Below, piece by piece: positions 37,569 through 45,589 of a stretch of 64,000 nt of DNA (positions within the stretch are counted from its first letter, which is position 1; each line of letters starts with the position of its first letter). The notes under the pieces are model-generated. The model saw nothing but the letters and a program-made list of their open reading frames with translations, did no database searches and had not been told where the DNA came from. Location of the stretch: contig NZ_PQIG01000064.1 of the NCBI RefSeq assembly GCF_012349115.1, positions 1 through 64,000 on the forward strand. Direction: 5' to 3'. The position numbers were made by a program, and so were the translations under genes. The stretch comes from Rhizobium ruizarguesonis (GTDB taxonomy: Bacteria > Pseudomonadota > Alphaproteobacteria > Rhizobiales > Rhizobiaceae).

Positions 37569-38339
37569 ATGGCAAGACCTGTAATCGGCATCATCGGGAA
37601 CGCCCGCATCATCGAAAGCCGCTTCTCGACCCAGCTTGTCGGAGAAAACAATTTGCGGGCCGTGGCCGATGTCGCCGAAGCGTTGCCGCTGATGTTTGCC
37701 GGCAATCCTAAACTGGCCGATATCGCGGATCTGCTGGCTGTCGTCGACGGCATTCTGCTGACGGGTGCCAGAGCCAATGTCCATCCCAGCCGATTCAACA
37801 TGGTGCCGGATCCCAAGCATGAGCCTTATGATGAGGATCGTGACGGGCTGGCGCTGCCATTGATCGAAGCCTGTGTTGCGCAAGGCGTTCCTATTTTCGG
37901 CATATGTCGCGGTTTTCAGGAAATGAATGTCGCCGCCGGGGGCTCGCTACATCCCGAAATCCGGGAATTGCCCGGACGCATGAATCACCGAATGCCGCGC
38001 CTTGAGACCGGCGAGATCCATCCCGACCCCGCCATCGTTTTCGGCGATCGTCACGACGTTCGACTTATAGAGGACGGGATGTTTGCACGCATCCTCGGCC
38101 GGGAGACGATCCGGGTGAACTCCCTGCATGGGCAGGGCATCCTCGACCTAGGCGAAAGAGTCGTTGCCGAAGGCATTGCCGAGGACGGGACGATCGAGGC
38201 GATACGGTTCAAGGACGCGCCGGGATTTGCGCTCGGTGTGCAATGGCATGCCGAATACGATCCGCAAACCAACCCTGTTAATCGTGCGCTGTTTCAGGCA
38301 TTCGGCGATGCGGTGAGAGCCCATAAAGCCATCGCTTAG
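37569..38339 (+). CDS. gamma-glutamyl-gamma-aminobutyrate hydrolase family protein
   Basis: A 256-residue class I glutamine-amidotransferase-like hydrolase (peptidase C26, PuuD-like). The nucleophile Cys is in IFGICRGFQEMNVAAGG, the His in GVQWHAEYDP and the N-terminal motif is PVIGIIGNAR. PuuD removes glutamate from gamma-glutamyl-GABA in putrescine breakdown. The polyamine-type transporter 7 kb upstream is the only hint of such a pathway here, so the exact substrate is open. Confidence 0.85.
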   Translation: MARPVIGIIGNARIIESRFSTQLVGENNLRAVADVAEALPLMFAGNPKLADIADLLAVVDGILLTGARANVHPSRFNMVPDPKHEPYDEDRDGLALPLIEACVAQGVPIFGICRGFQEMNVAAGGSLHPEIRELPGRMNHRMPRLETGEIHPDPAIVFGDRHDVRLIEDGMFARILGRETIRVNSLHGQGILDLGERVVAEGIAEDGTIEAIRFKDAPGFALGVQWHAEYDPQTNPVNRALFQAFGDAVRAHKAIA

Positions 38340-38348
38340 TCTGATCAG

Positions 38349-38383
38349 TAAAAAGCCGCCGCGAAGTGCTTTCGCGGCGGCTT
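38349..38383 (-). terminator. terminator of the peroxiredoxin gene
   Basis: AAGCCGCCGCGAA and TTCGCGGCGGCTT form a long perfect stem; on the minus strand TTTTTA follows. It lies between two converging genes and may end both. Confidence 0.85.
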
Positions 38384-38406
38384 AGGGAATGGCTTGAAAG
38401 CAGTAG

Positions 38407-39066
38407 TCAGGCCGTCGGCTGCTTGGTCTTCCTGAGATAGGGCAGAACCGTATCGAAGGAGCCGAAACGGGTGATTGCGTCTTCGTTGGAAACCGCGGCG
38501 GTGATGATGACGTCCTCGCCCTGGTTCCAGTTCGCTGGTGTCGCCACTTGGTGCTTGGCCGTCAGCTGGATGGAATCGATGGCGCGCAGGATCTCATTGA
38601 AATTGCGGCCCGTCGTCATGGGATAGGTCAGGATCAGCTTGATCTTCTTATCGGGACCGATGATGAAGACCGAACGCACGGTCGCGTTGTCGGCAGGCGT
38701 GCGGCCTTCCGAGCTCTCGCCGGCGCCGGCCGGCAGCATGTCGTAAAGCTTGGCGACCTTGAGGTCCTTGTCACCGATCAGGGGATATTCAACGTCGAAG
38801 CCGGTGGCGGTCTTGATGTCGTTCTTCCACTTGGCATGGCTTTCCACCGGATCGACGGAGATGCCGATGACCTTGGCGCCACGCTTGGAAAATTCTCCGG
38901 CAAGGCCAGCCATGGCGCCGAGCTCGGTCGTGCAAACAGGCGTAAAATTCTTCGGATGCGAGAACAGGACGGCCCAGCCGCTGCCGATCCACTCATGGAA
39001 GCTGATCGGTCCCTGGGTGGTGTCGGCGGTAAAATCGGGGGCAATATCGTTGATGCGTAAGCTCAT
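38407..39066 (-). CDS. 1-Cys peroxiredoxin, LsfA/Prx6 type
   Basis: A 219-residue peroxidase with the peroxidatic Cys in FTPVCTTELG (about 45-48), a thioredoxin fold, and the long C-terminal domain of 1-Cys peroxiredoxins (VITAAVSNEDAITRFG). It reduces peroxides in the cytoplasm. The Pseudomonas homologue LsfA is induced by sulfur limitation with sulfonate genes; here the gene likewise stands beside an SsuD-like monooxygenase cluster. It is separated from that cluster by 292 bp and probably has its own promoter. Confidence 0.9.
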   Translation of the reverse strand: MSLRINDIAPDFTADTTQGPISFHEWIGSGWAVLFSHPKNFTPVCTTELGAMAGLAGEFSKRGAKVIGISVDPVESHAKWKNDIKTATGFDVEYPLIGDKDLKVAKLYDMLPAGAGESSEGRTPADNATVRSVFIIGPDKKIKLILTYPMTTGRNFNEILRAIDSIQLTAKHQVATPANWNQGEDVIITAAVSNEDAITRFGSFDTVLPYLRKTKQPTA

Positions 39067-39358
39067 GGTCGGCCCTCCAAAGCCTTGTGTTCAATGTTGT
39101 TTATCTCAAATCGAGGCCATGGGATCCGTCTGCCGGAAGCGGTCGCGAGATTGCGGTCAACAGGATCGCACCGGCCGAAGGTAAAAACTTCCCATTCCAG
39201 GATTTTAAGTAAGTTATATACCACGATCACCGAAGGCATGCTCTTTCGATTTCCGGCCTGCTCCGGCATTATTTTTCCGGCAAGTGCGCGCGATGAAGAG
39301 ACCGATGGGTTTTCCATCGGTCCCGTCAAAAGCTGCGGGAGAACCGCCCGCCCCTCGC

Positions 39359-40357
39359 CTAGGCGGCCTGGACCGATTTGATCTTGTCGATGCCGCCGAC
39401 AACAGGCGCGAAATCCGCCCAGACGCCCTGGGCGCCCTTCTGCCATTCCTCGAAGGCTTCCGGCTTCAAGAGCTTTCCGCCGTTGGCAAGTGCTGTCTCG
39501 ACGGATTTGGATTCGTCGTCGACGATCAGCTGGTTGAAATAGGCAGCCCCTTCGCTGGAAGCCTGCTGGAACACCGCCTTCTGCTCGTCGTTGAGGCCGG
39601 CCCAGAAGGTCGAGGCATAATAGATGACGCCGGATGCCCAGATGTGGCCGGTCTCGGTCATATCAGGCACGACCTCATAGAGCTTGAAGCCGGCATAGGC
39701 CGACTTGGTCAGGTCCATCGCGTCGGCGACACCGGTTGCGAGCGCATTATAGGTCTCGGTGATCGGAATGCCGATCGGCGTCGTGCCGAATGCGCTCCAG
39801 AGCTTGGTGTGCAGCGGGCTCTGGATGACGCGAATGCGCTTGCCCTTGAGCTGCTCCGGCCGCGTCACCGGTTCCTTGGTCAGGAGATGGCGGGCGCCGT
39901 AATTGATGAAATCGCCGACGACGAAATTCTGCGCCTGCAGTTTCTGCTTGAGATCGGCGCCAACATCGCCGCCAACGGTCCTGCGGACATGGTCGGCATC
40001 GCGAAAGAGGAAAGGCAGATCGAGGATCTGCAGTTCCGGCGCCCAACCGGAGAGCGACGAGACAGTCGAAAGGCTGGCCTGGATGGAGCCGAGGCGCACG
40101 CCTTCGGCCACTTCCTTCTCGCCGCCGAGCGCACCGTTCCTGACGATATTGAACTTGAACTGACCGGGAAGCTTCGCTTCGACCAATTCGCCGATCTTCA
40201 CCCAGATCTTCGTTTCCGGCTTGTCGTCGCCGAGCAGCGAGGCGATCGTGATCGTCGTCGTACGGGCAGCGGCCGTGCGGACGAAGGCGGGCGCGGCAAG
40301 CGCCGTTCCGGCGAGAGCTGCGGTCTTCAGGAAATTGCGTCGGTTGAGATTGTCCAT
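39359..40357 (-). CDS. TRAP transporter substrate-binding protein (DctP)
   Basis: A 332-residue periplasmic receptor of a TRAP importer. The N-terminus carries a twin-arginine signal (RRNFLKTAALAG) with cleavage near 30. DctP motifs are visible: LPGQFKFNIVRNGALGG, the family Arg in GKRIRVIQSP, and the PIGIPITETYNALATGVADA segment. It lies 16 bp downstream of the fused membrane component. The monooxygenase upstream suggests an organosulfur or sulfonate ligand. Confidence 0.9.
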   Translation of the reverse strand: MDNLNRRNFLKTAALAGTALAAPAFVRTAAARTTTITIASLLGDDKPETKIWVKIGELVEAKLPGQFKFNIVRNGALGGEKEVAEGVRLGSIQASLSTVSSLSGWAPELQILDLPFLFRDADHVRRTVGGDVGADLKQKLQAQNFVVGDFINYGARHLLTKEPVTRPEQLKGKRIRVIQSPLHTKLWSAFGTTPIGIPITETYNALATGVADAMDLTKSAYAGFKLYEVVPDMTETGHIWASGVIYYASTFWAGLNDEQKAVFQQASSEGAAYFNQLIVDDESKSVETALANGGKLLKPEAFEEWQKGAQGVWADFAPVVGGIDKIKSVQAA

Positions 40358-40373
40358 GGGGTTGTCCTGTTTA

Positions 40374-42203
40374 CTAGAAGATGATGGCCCAAGCGCAGAG
40401 GATTGCGAGCGAGACCAGGAGAGCGAGCAGATAGGGAACCACCGCCCGAAAGAGCTCTGAGGCGGGAATGCGCGTGACGCCGCTGACGACGAAGATCAGC
40501 ATGCCGAGCGGCGGCGTCAGCCCGTGGATCATCAGGTTGACGACGATGATCACGCCGAACTGAATGGGATCGATGCCGGCGGCGACCGCTGCCGGCAGCA
40601 GGATCGGGCCGAAGAGCAGGATCGCGGCGCCGATATCGAGAACGAGGCCGATCACCAGCAGGATGACGTTCGACAGCAGGATGACCGCAAGCGCGCTGCC
40701 GCCGAGCACCGTCGTCAGATGCGAGATCAGTCCGGACACGTCGTCGACCGCCAGCAAAAAGGCAAAGGGGCCGGCCGTGCCGATGAGAAGGCCGATCGCC
40801 GCCGCTTCGACAGCCGCCTGGCGAAAGGCGGCATAGAGCGAGAGAATGCCGAGGCGCGCGCCGATGCCGAGCAGCAGCGTGTAGAAAGCGGCAAGAGCGG
40901 CCGCTTCCGTGGTGGTGACGATGCCGATGCGGATGCCGACGACGACGATGACGCCGAGCCCGAAGGCTGGGATCGCCTGGACCGCCGATTGCCAGCGCTG
41001 TCTCGCATTTGCGCGCGGCAGGGGCACCTGCTCACGCACGGTCAGATGGATGGCGACCGCCAGGCATATGGCCATCAGGCCGCCGGCAAAGAAGCCGCCG
41101 ACGAGCAGCGAACCGACGGAGAGATTGGTCGCGGTCGCAAGGATCAGGAAGGCGATCGACGGCGGGATGACATTGTCGAGAACCGATGTCGAGGCGATGA
41201 TCGCCGCCGCCTGCGCCGGCCGATAGCCGTGTTTGACCAGCTCGGGCTGGAAGGTCGATGCGCCGAAAGCGGCATTTGCGACCGAAGAGCCGGAGGCGCC
41301 GGAAAAGAGAACGCTGGTGAGCAGTGTCGTCTGCGCCAGTCCGGCCCTGCGATGGCCGACCATGGCGGCGGCGAAGCGCACAAGCTGGTTGGCGACGCCG
41401 GAGGCCGTCAACAGGCCGCCGGCGAGCAGGAAGAAGGGAATGGCGAGCAGCAGGAATTTCGAGATGCCAGTGACGGTCGCGGAAACGATCGCCGGCTCCG
41501 GCAGGCTGCTGCCGAAGGCGATGACGACATAGGCTGCGGCAAGAAAGGCGTGCGGCAGCGGCGCAGCAAGCACGAGGCCGACCGCGGCAATCAGTCCGAG
41601 AAAGATGCTCGGCGGCCAGTCGAGATCGAGCGAGACATGCGGGATGCCGGCATAGAGCGCGACACCGACGGCAAGCGAGAGCAAAACCGGCAGGATCCTG
41701 CCTTCGGCGACGCGCTGCAGCAGCAGCACGACGAGGATCAGCGCGCCACTGGCGCCGAGGAAGCCGAAGCGGATCCATTCCGGCACGCCGAGCGTCGGCG
41801 AGACGCCGCCAAGCATCGTCATGATCTCGCTGCCGCCGAAGCTCAGGATCAGCGCCGAAAGCACGGTGAAGACGTCGGCGCCGATCGGCGTGACCTTCTG
41901 CAGGCTTTCCGGCAGCATCTTGACGAAGACGTCGAGGCGCATGGCAAGCGCGCTGTTGAGGCTGAGCGGCGCGCCGAGTGCGATCAGGCCCACATGCAGC
42001 CAGATGCCGAGATCCTCGGCGCCGATGAAGCCGGCGCTGAAGAAATAACGCAGGCAGACGGTGACGAGCACCATCAAGAGCAGCACGGCGAGAACGACTG
42101 CCGCGGCAATGCCGAGAACCGCTTCGATCGCCCGCAGCAGGCGCGCTGCTACCCCGCTGTCCGGAGCGGCCTGTTCGATCGGATGAAATTCACTGGTGGC
42201 CAC
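40374..42203 (-). CDS. TRAP transporter fused permease (DctQM)
   Basis: A 609-residue inner-membrane protein combining the small (DctQ, about 1-180, four helices) and large (DctM, about 185-609) TRAP subunits in one chain. The DctM part shows GASGSSVANAAFGA, IIASTSVLDNVIPPS and the PPLGMLIFVVSG ending. TRAP systems use the ion gradient, not ATP. It is 24 bp downstream of the ssuD-like gene and 16 bp upstream of dctP, forming one operon. Confidence 0.9.
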   Translation of the reverse strand: MATSEFHPIEQAAPDSGVAARLLRAIEAVLGIAAAVVLAVLLLMVLVTVCLRYFFSAGFIGAEDLGIWLHVGLIALGAPLSLNSALAMRLDVFVKMLPESLQKVTPIGADVFTVLSALILSFGGSEIMTMLGGVSPTLGVPEWIRFGFLGASGALILVVLLLQRVAEGRILPVLLSLAVGVALYAGIPHVSLDLDWPPSIFLGLIAAVGLVLAAPLPHAFLAAAYVVIAFGSSLPEPAIVSATVTGISKFLLLAIPFFLLAGGLLTASGVANQLVRFAAAMVGHRRAGLAQTTLLTSVLFSGASGSSVANAAFGASTFQPELVKHGYRPAQAAAIIASTSVLDNVIPPSIAFLILATATNLSVGSLLVGGFFAGGLMAICLAVAIHLTVREQVPLPRANARQRWQSAVQAIPAFGLGVIVVVGIRIGIVTTTEAAALAAFYTLLLGIGARLGILSLYAAFRQAAVEAAAIGLLIGTAGPFAFLLAVDDVSGLISHLTTVLGGSALAVILLSNVILLVIGLVLDIGAAILLFGPILLPAAVAAGIDPIQFGVIIVVNLMIHGLTPPLGMLIFVVSGVTRIPASELFRAVVPYLLALLVSLAILCAWAIIF

Positions 42204-42227
42204 AAAACTTACCTTCTGGCGAGAGGA

Positions 42228-43358
42228 TCATGCGCTCTTGGCGGTCGAAAGATCGCGATCGAAGAGCGTCGACCAGGTGTAGTTCCGCGCCTTCGAGACC
42301 TCCCTGCTGACATCGAGCCGCGGCAGCACCTTTTCGCCGAAACGATAGGCTTCCTCAAGCAGCGGCATGCCAGAAAGAATAAAAGTATCGACGCCCGCTT
42401 TCTGATAGGCTTCGAGCGTGCGCAGAACCGTATCCGGCGAACCGACGATCGCCGTACCCGGGCCGGGCCTGACCAGGCCAATGCCGGCCCAGAGGTTCGG
42501 CGCGACTTCGAGATCGCGCAGGTTTTCCGGCTTGAGGCCGCCATGCAGTGCGGTCATGCGCTGTTGGCCAACGGAATCGCTTCTTGAGACGAAGCGCTGA
42601 TTGGCGGTGATCGCCGCATCATCCATACGGTCATAGAGATCGGCCGCCGCCTCCCAGGCCTTTTCGTCGGTGTCGCGAACGATGACATAGAGGCGGATGC
42701 CATATTCCAGTTCACGGCCGTAGTGGGCGGCTCGCGCCTTTACGGCTTCGACCTTCTCGCCGATCTGGGCGGGCGTCTCGCCCCAGGAGAGATAGGTGTC
42801 CACATGTTTTGCGGCGACTTCAAGCGCCTTATCCGAGGAGCCGCCGAACCAGAGCGGCGGTGGTGCGATGCTCTCGCTGACCGGCAAGGCGAGCTTGGCG
42901 CCATCCGTCGAGAAATACTTGCCCTGATAGGTGACACTCTCACCGGAAAAGAGCCGGTGCCAGAGCTGAAGATATTCGTCCGCCATGTCATAGCGCTCGT
43001 CATGCGGTAGCATCATGCCATAGGCGCCGAGCATCTTGGCGTCGCCGGAAACGACATTGATCAGCAGCCGGCCGCGGGCGAATTCCTGGAAGGTCGCAGC
43101 CATCTTGGCAAGCAAAGTCGGCGCAACGAGGCCGGGATGGATGGCCACGAGAAAACGCAGCCGCTCGGTGTGAGCAAGCAGCGCACTCGCCAGCACCCAG
43201 ACATCATGGGCGCCGGTCGCAAACAGTGCCCCGGTATAGCCCAGATGATCATAAGCCTGGGCAAGCTGCTTGTAGTAGCCGTAGTCGACCTGACGCGAGC
43301 CTTCCGGCTGCCAGGGGTAGGCGCCGTCGGGCGCGCACATGTACCAGAAAACGTTCAT
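42228..43358 (-). CDS. FMNH2-dependent monooxygenase, SsuD-like
   Basis: A 376-residue LLM-class flavin monooxygenase closely resembling alkanesulfonate monooxygenase SsuD, which releases sulfite from sulfonates using reduced FMN from a partner reductase. Shared motifs: EGSRQVDYGYYKQLAQA, LGYTGALF, FGGSSDKALE, SDSVGQQRMTALH, NLWAGIGLVRPG, LEEAYRFGE. Recalled SsuD active-site residues differ: the Cys54 segment is shortened to GAHDVW, and His228 is replaced by Tyr (GIRLYVIVR), while the equivalents of Arg226, Arg297 and Tyr331 remain. The substrate may therefore not be a simple alkanesulfonate. No flavin reductase gene is adjacent. GGAG precedes ATG 43358. Confidence 0.85.
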   Translation of the reverse strand: MNVFWYMCAPDGAYPWQPEGSRQVDYGYYKQLAQAYDHLGYTGALFATGAHDVWVLASALLAHTERLRFLVAIHPGLVAPTLLAKMAATFQEFARGRLLINVVSGDAKMLGAYGMMLPHDERYDMADEYLQLWHRLFSGESVTYQGKYFSTDGAKLALPVSESIAPPPLWFGGSSDKALEVAAKHVDTYLSWGETPAQIGEKVEAVKARAAHYGRELEYGIRLYVIVRDTDEKAWEAAADLYDRMDDAAITANQRFVSRSDSVGQQRMTALHGGLKPENLRDLEVAPNLWAGIGLVRPGPGTAIVGSPDTVLRTLEAYQKAGVDTFILSGMPLLEEAYRFGEKVLPRLDVSREVSKARNYTWSTLFDRDLSTAKSA

Positions 43359-43372
43359 CTCCGGTTTCCTTG

Positions 43373-44233
43373 TTATTTCGTCATTTCCGGGCGTTTCAGC
43401 ACGATGGGCTTGTCGAAATGACCATGGCGCAGCAGCGTGTCGGCCTCCTCCTGCTGTTCGGCAATGATCTCTTCGTCGATCGGAAACACCGTGAAGTCGC
43501 GCGAGCGCACTACCTTTTCCCAGGCGTCGATATCCGTTTCCCCGCGGTCGCCAGATCCGCCGCGGTCGCCGGATGCAAGAAGTCCGGCGGCGGCGCGCGG
43601 ATCGGCGGCGATCTCGGTGCCGATCCGGCTGAGTTCGGAGACGATCGCCCGGGTCTCGACCGCCGAAAGGCCGTTCCGCTGCAATGTCCAGAACAAAGAA
43701 CGGTTGGGAATGGCCGCGCCGCAACGGACGATCGGCCTGACGTCGTCGCGCTCCAGCGCCTTTTCGAGACGTGGCGACATGGCGACCCAGGCATCGACGC
43801 GCCCTTCGAGCAGATCGGCGAGCGAATCGCGCGCGCCGCTTTCGACCCGCTCGACATCGGGCAGGCTCATCCCCTCACCTTCCAGGCTGCGGGCCAGAAG
43901 ATAGGTGTGAAACGAACCGTCGATCAGCGAGATCCGGCGGCCCTTCAACTCAGCGACGGAGCCGATCGAACTATCGCGCCTGACAAAGATGGCGCCATTG
44001 GCCGGGCGCGGCGCGGAGGCAGCGATATATTCCACGCCGAGGCCGCGCATATCAGCCTCGATCGGCGGCGTCGAGCCGGTGCCGCCGAGATCGATCTCGC
44101 CGCTTTCCAGCAGGGCCGCGGTATCGCGACCTTCGGCATAGGATACGAAAATCGGCTGCAGATCTGCGAAGGCGCCAGGCCAGAGCCGCGCGAGGCGAAG
44201 ATGCAGGTTGTTGGGATGAACGCCAATTCTCAT
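43373..44233 (-). CDS. SsuA/NrtA-like binding protein without a signal peptide
   Basis: A 286-residue protein of the NMT1/SsuA sulfonate-nitrate-taurine binding family: LLESGEIDLGGTGSTPPIEA, VEYIAASAPRPANGAIFVRR, VAELKGRRISLIDGSFHTYLLARSLE. It starts directly in the first strand (MRIGVHPNNLHLRL) with no export signal, and there is no ABC permease or ATPase gene nearby, so it is unlikely to serve transport. It may be a cytoplasmic sensor, as NasS is, or a substrate-handling protein for the monooxygenase. A 7-codon frame (44253-44230) overlaps its start. First gene of the minus-strand operon. Confidence 0.8.
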   Translation of the reverse strand: MRIGVHPNNLHLRLARLWPGAFADLQPIFVSYAEGRDTAALLESGEIDLGGTGSTPPIEADMRGLGVEYIAASAPRPANGAIFVRRDSSIGSVAELKGRRISLIDGSFHTYLLARSLEGEGMSLPDVERVESGARDSLADLLEGRVDAWVAMSPRLEKALERDDVRPIVRCGAAIPNRSLFWTLQRNGLSAVETRAIVSELSRIGTEIAADPRAAAGLLASGDRGGSGDRGETDIDAWEKVVRSRDFTVFPIDEEIIAEQQEEADTLLRHGHFDKPIVLKRPEMTK

Positions 44234-44261
44234 GTTGCTTCGACCGTCGTCATGGTTGCCT

Positions 44262-44291
44262 CAATCAATTTACTTTTTTATAAATTGATTG
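44262..44291. promoter_or_regulatory. perfect 11-bp inverted repeat, probable ArsR operator
   Basis: CAATCAATTTA and TAAATTGATTG are exact inverted arms separated by 8 bases (CTTTTTTA). The element sits 29 bases upstream of the minus-strand organosulfur operon, in the gap shared with the divergent arsR-type gene. ArsR-family repressors bind AT-rich dyads of this kind. Confidence 0.6.
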
Positions 44292-44417
44292 CGAGGAAGC
44301 GATTGTCGTCAACGGGAGAAAATCGCCTTTGAAATCCCATAAAATCGATAGGCAATGAAATCTTTTACCAGATCGAGCGAAGTGAGCGAGCCGGAGTTGA
44401 AAATTCAGCGCCATCAC

Positions 44418-44431
44418 TTTACTTTTTTATA
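44418..44431. promoter_or_regulatory. second copy of the TTTACTTTTTTATA motif
   Basis: TTTACTTTTTTATA repeats the centre of the operator at 44269-44282 exactly. It lies 22 bases before the arsR-type start, where it could serve autoregulation or be part of the promoter. Confidence 0.5.
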
Positions 44432-44452
44432 GAACCTTCAAGGACGACACCG

Positions 44453-44818
44453 TTGACGAAGCCCGTTTCCTCAAGAGTCTGCCGCGATGTCGGCGCAGCA
44501 AGCGAATTGCTGAAGCTGATCGCCAACGCCAACCGCCTGGCGATCGTCTGCTATCTGATAGAGACGGAAGCCTCAGTCTCGGCGATGGAGGACGAGCTCG
44601 GTATTCGCCAGCCAACGCTTTCCCAGCAATTGAGCGAGCTTCGCGAGGCCGGCGTGATCGAAGGACGCCGCGACGGCAAGGCGATTGTCTATCGCGTCAT
44701 CGATCCTCGTATCGAAACGATCGTACAAACTCTGCGGGACATGTTCTCCGGCCTCCACGATGTCACCGGGCGCTTCGGAATGACGAAGCTGCCGGTCGAC
44801 GAAATGATGTTCGATTGA
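44453..44818 (+). CDS. ArsR-family transcriptional regulator
   Basis: A 121-residue winged-helix repressor: LLKLIANANRLAIVCYLIE, recognition helix region RQPTLSQQLSELREAGVIEG, wing GRRDGKAIVYRV. The Cys in RLAIVC (C33) matches the first sensor cysteine of the persulfide-responsive BigR/SqrR group, but the second cysteine near the C-terminus is absent (RDMFSG); there is an extra C10. It begins with TTG after AAGGACGAC. Divergent from the organosulfur operon and followed 7 bp on by a GST, it probably regulates both. Confidence 0.85.
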   Translation: MTKPVSSRVCRDVGAASELLKLIANANRLAIVCYLIETEASVSAMEDELGIRQPTLSQQLSELREAGVIEGRRDGKAIVYRVIDPRIETIVQTLRDMFSGLHDVTGRFGMTKLPVDEMMFD

Positions 44819-44825
44819 ACCCCGG

Positions 44826-45455
44826 ATGATCGACCTCTATACTTGGATCACGCCGAACGGGCTCAAAGTATCCATCGCACTCGAGGAGTTCGGCCTCTCC
44901 TACCGCCCCCACACGATCGATATCACCAAGGGTGATCAATTCCAGCAGGACTATCTCGCCATCAATCCGGGCGGCAAGATTCCTGTTATCGTCGATCACG
45001 AGACCGGCATCACGCTTGCCGAATCCGGCGCCATCCTGCTCTACCTCGCCGAAAAGACCGGCCGCTTCCTGCCCCGGCAGGGTGCCGCTCGGCATCACAC
45101 GATCGAATGGCTGATGTGGCAGATGGGCGCCTTCGGGCCGACGCTCGGCAACGCCCATTATTTCCTGACTTACAATGCAGGTGAAGCGCCGTTCGCAGAG
45201 GATCTCTTTCGCCGGGATACCCGCCGCCTCTATGAGACGTTGAACGCGCGGCTCGCAGACCGCGACTATCTCGTCGACAATTATTCCATCGCCGACATGG
45301 CGGTCTGGCCCTGGGTTTCCCGTTTTCAGCGCCACGAGATCGACCTGAATGCATTCCCGAACGTCAAACGATGGTATCTCAGGCTTGCGGCGCGACCACA
45401 GGTCAAGCGCGGCTATGACGTTCCCCATTTCACATCCGAAATACCGCAGCCCTGA
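44826..45455 (+). CDS. glutathione S-transferase, YfcG-like
   Basis: A 209-residue GST: IDLYTWITPNGLKVSIALEE, INPGGKIPVIVDHE, ESGAILLYLAEKTGRFLP, then the all-helical domain with YSIADMAVWPW. Shorter than its paralogue at 36605. It is 7 bp behind the ArsR-type gene, so co-transcribed with it. A role in glutathione-dependent handling of sulfur intermediates (disulfide or thio-conjugate reduction) is an inference from context. Confidence 0.88.
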   Translation: MIDLYTWITPNGLKVSIALEEFGLSYRPHTIDITKGDQFQQDYLAINPGGKIPVIVDHETGITLAESGAILLYLAEKTGRFLPRQGAARHHTIEWLMWQMGAFGPTLGNAHYFLTYNAGEAPFAEDLFRRDTRRLYETLNARLADRDYLVDNYSIADMAVWPWVSRFQRHEIDLNAFPNVKRWYLRLAARPQVKRGYDVPHFTSEIPQP

Positions 45456-45589
45456 AGACCTTGCCGACGCGGCATATTGATCCCGCCCGAAATTTCGGCA
45501 ATTTGATTATTTTTTGCGCACACCTATTTTTGCACATTTTTCAGGCGGACGCCTTGCTAAATTTGCTGCACTGCGTCATGAATATAGCA

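Noticed and set aside
40524..42587. 687-codon plus-strand frame rich in Asp, Arg and Gln
   Set aside because: Antisense shadow of the hydrophobic TRAP permease gene; composition is the expected complement of membrane-protein codons.
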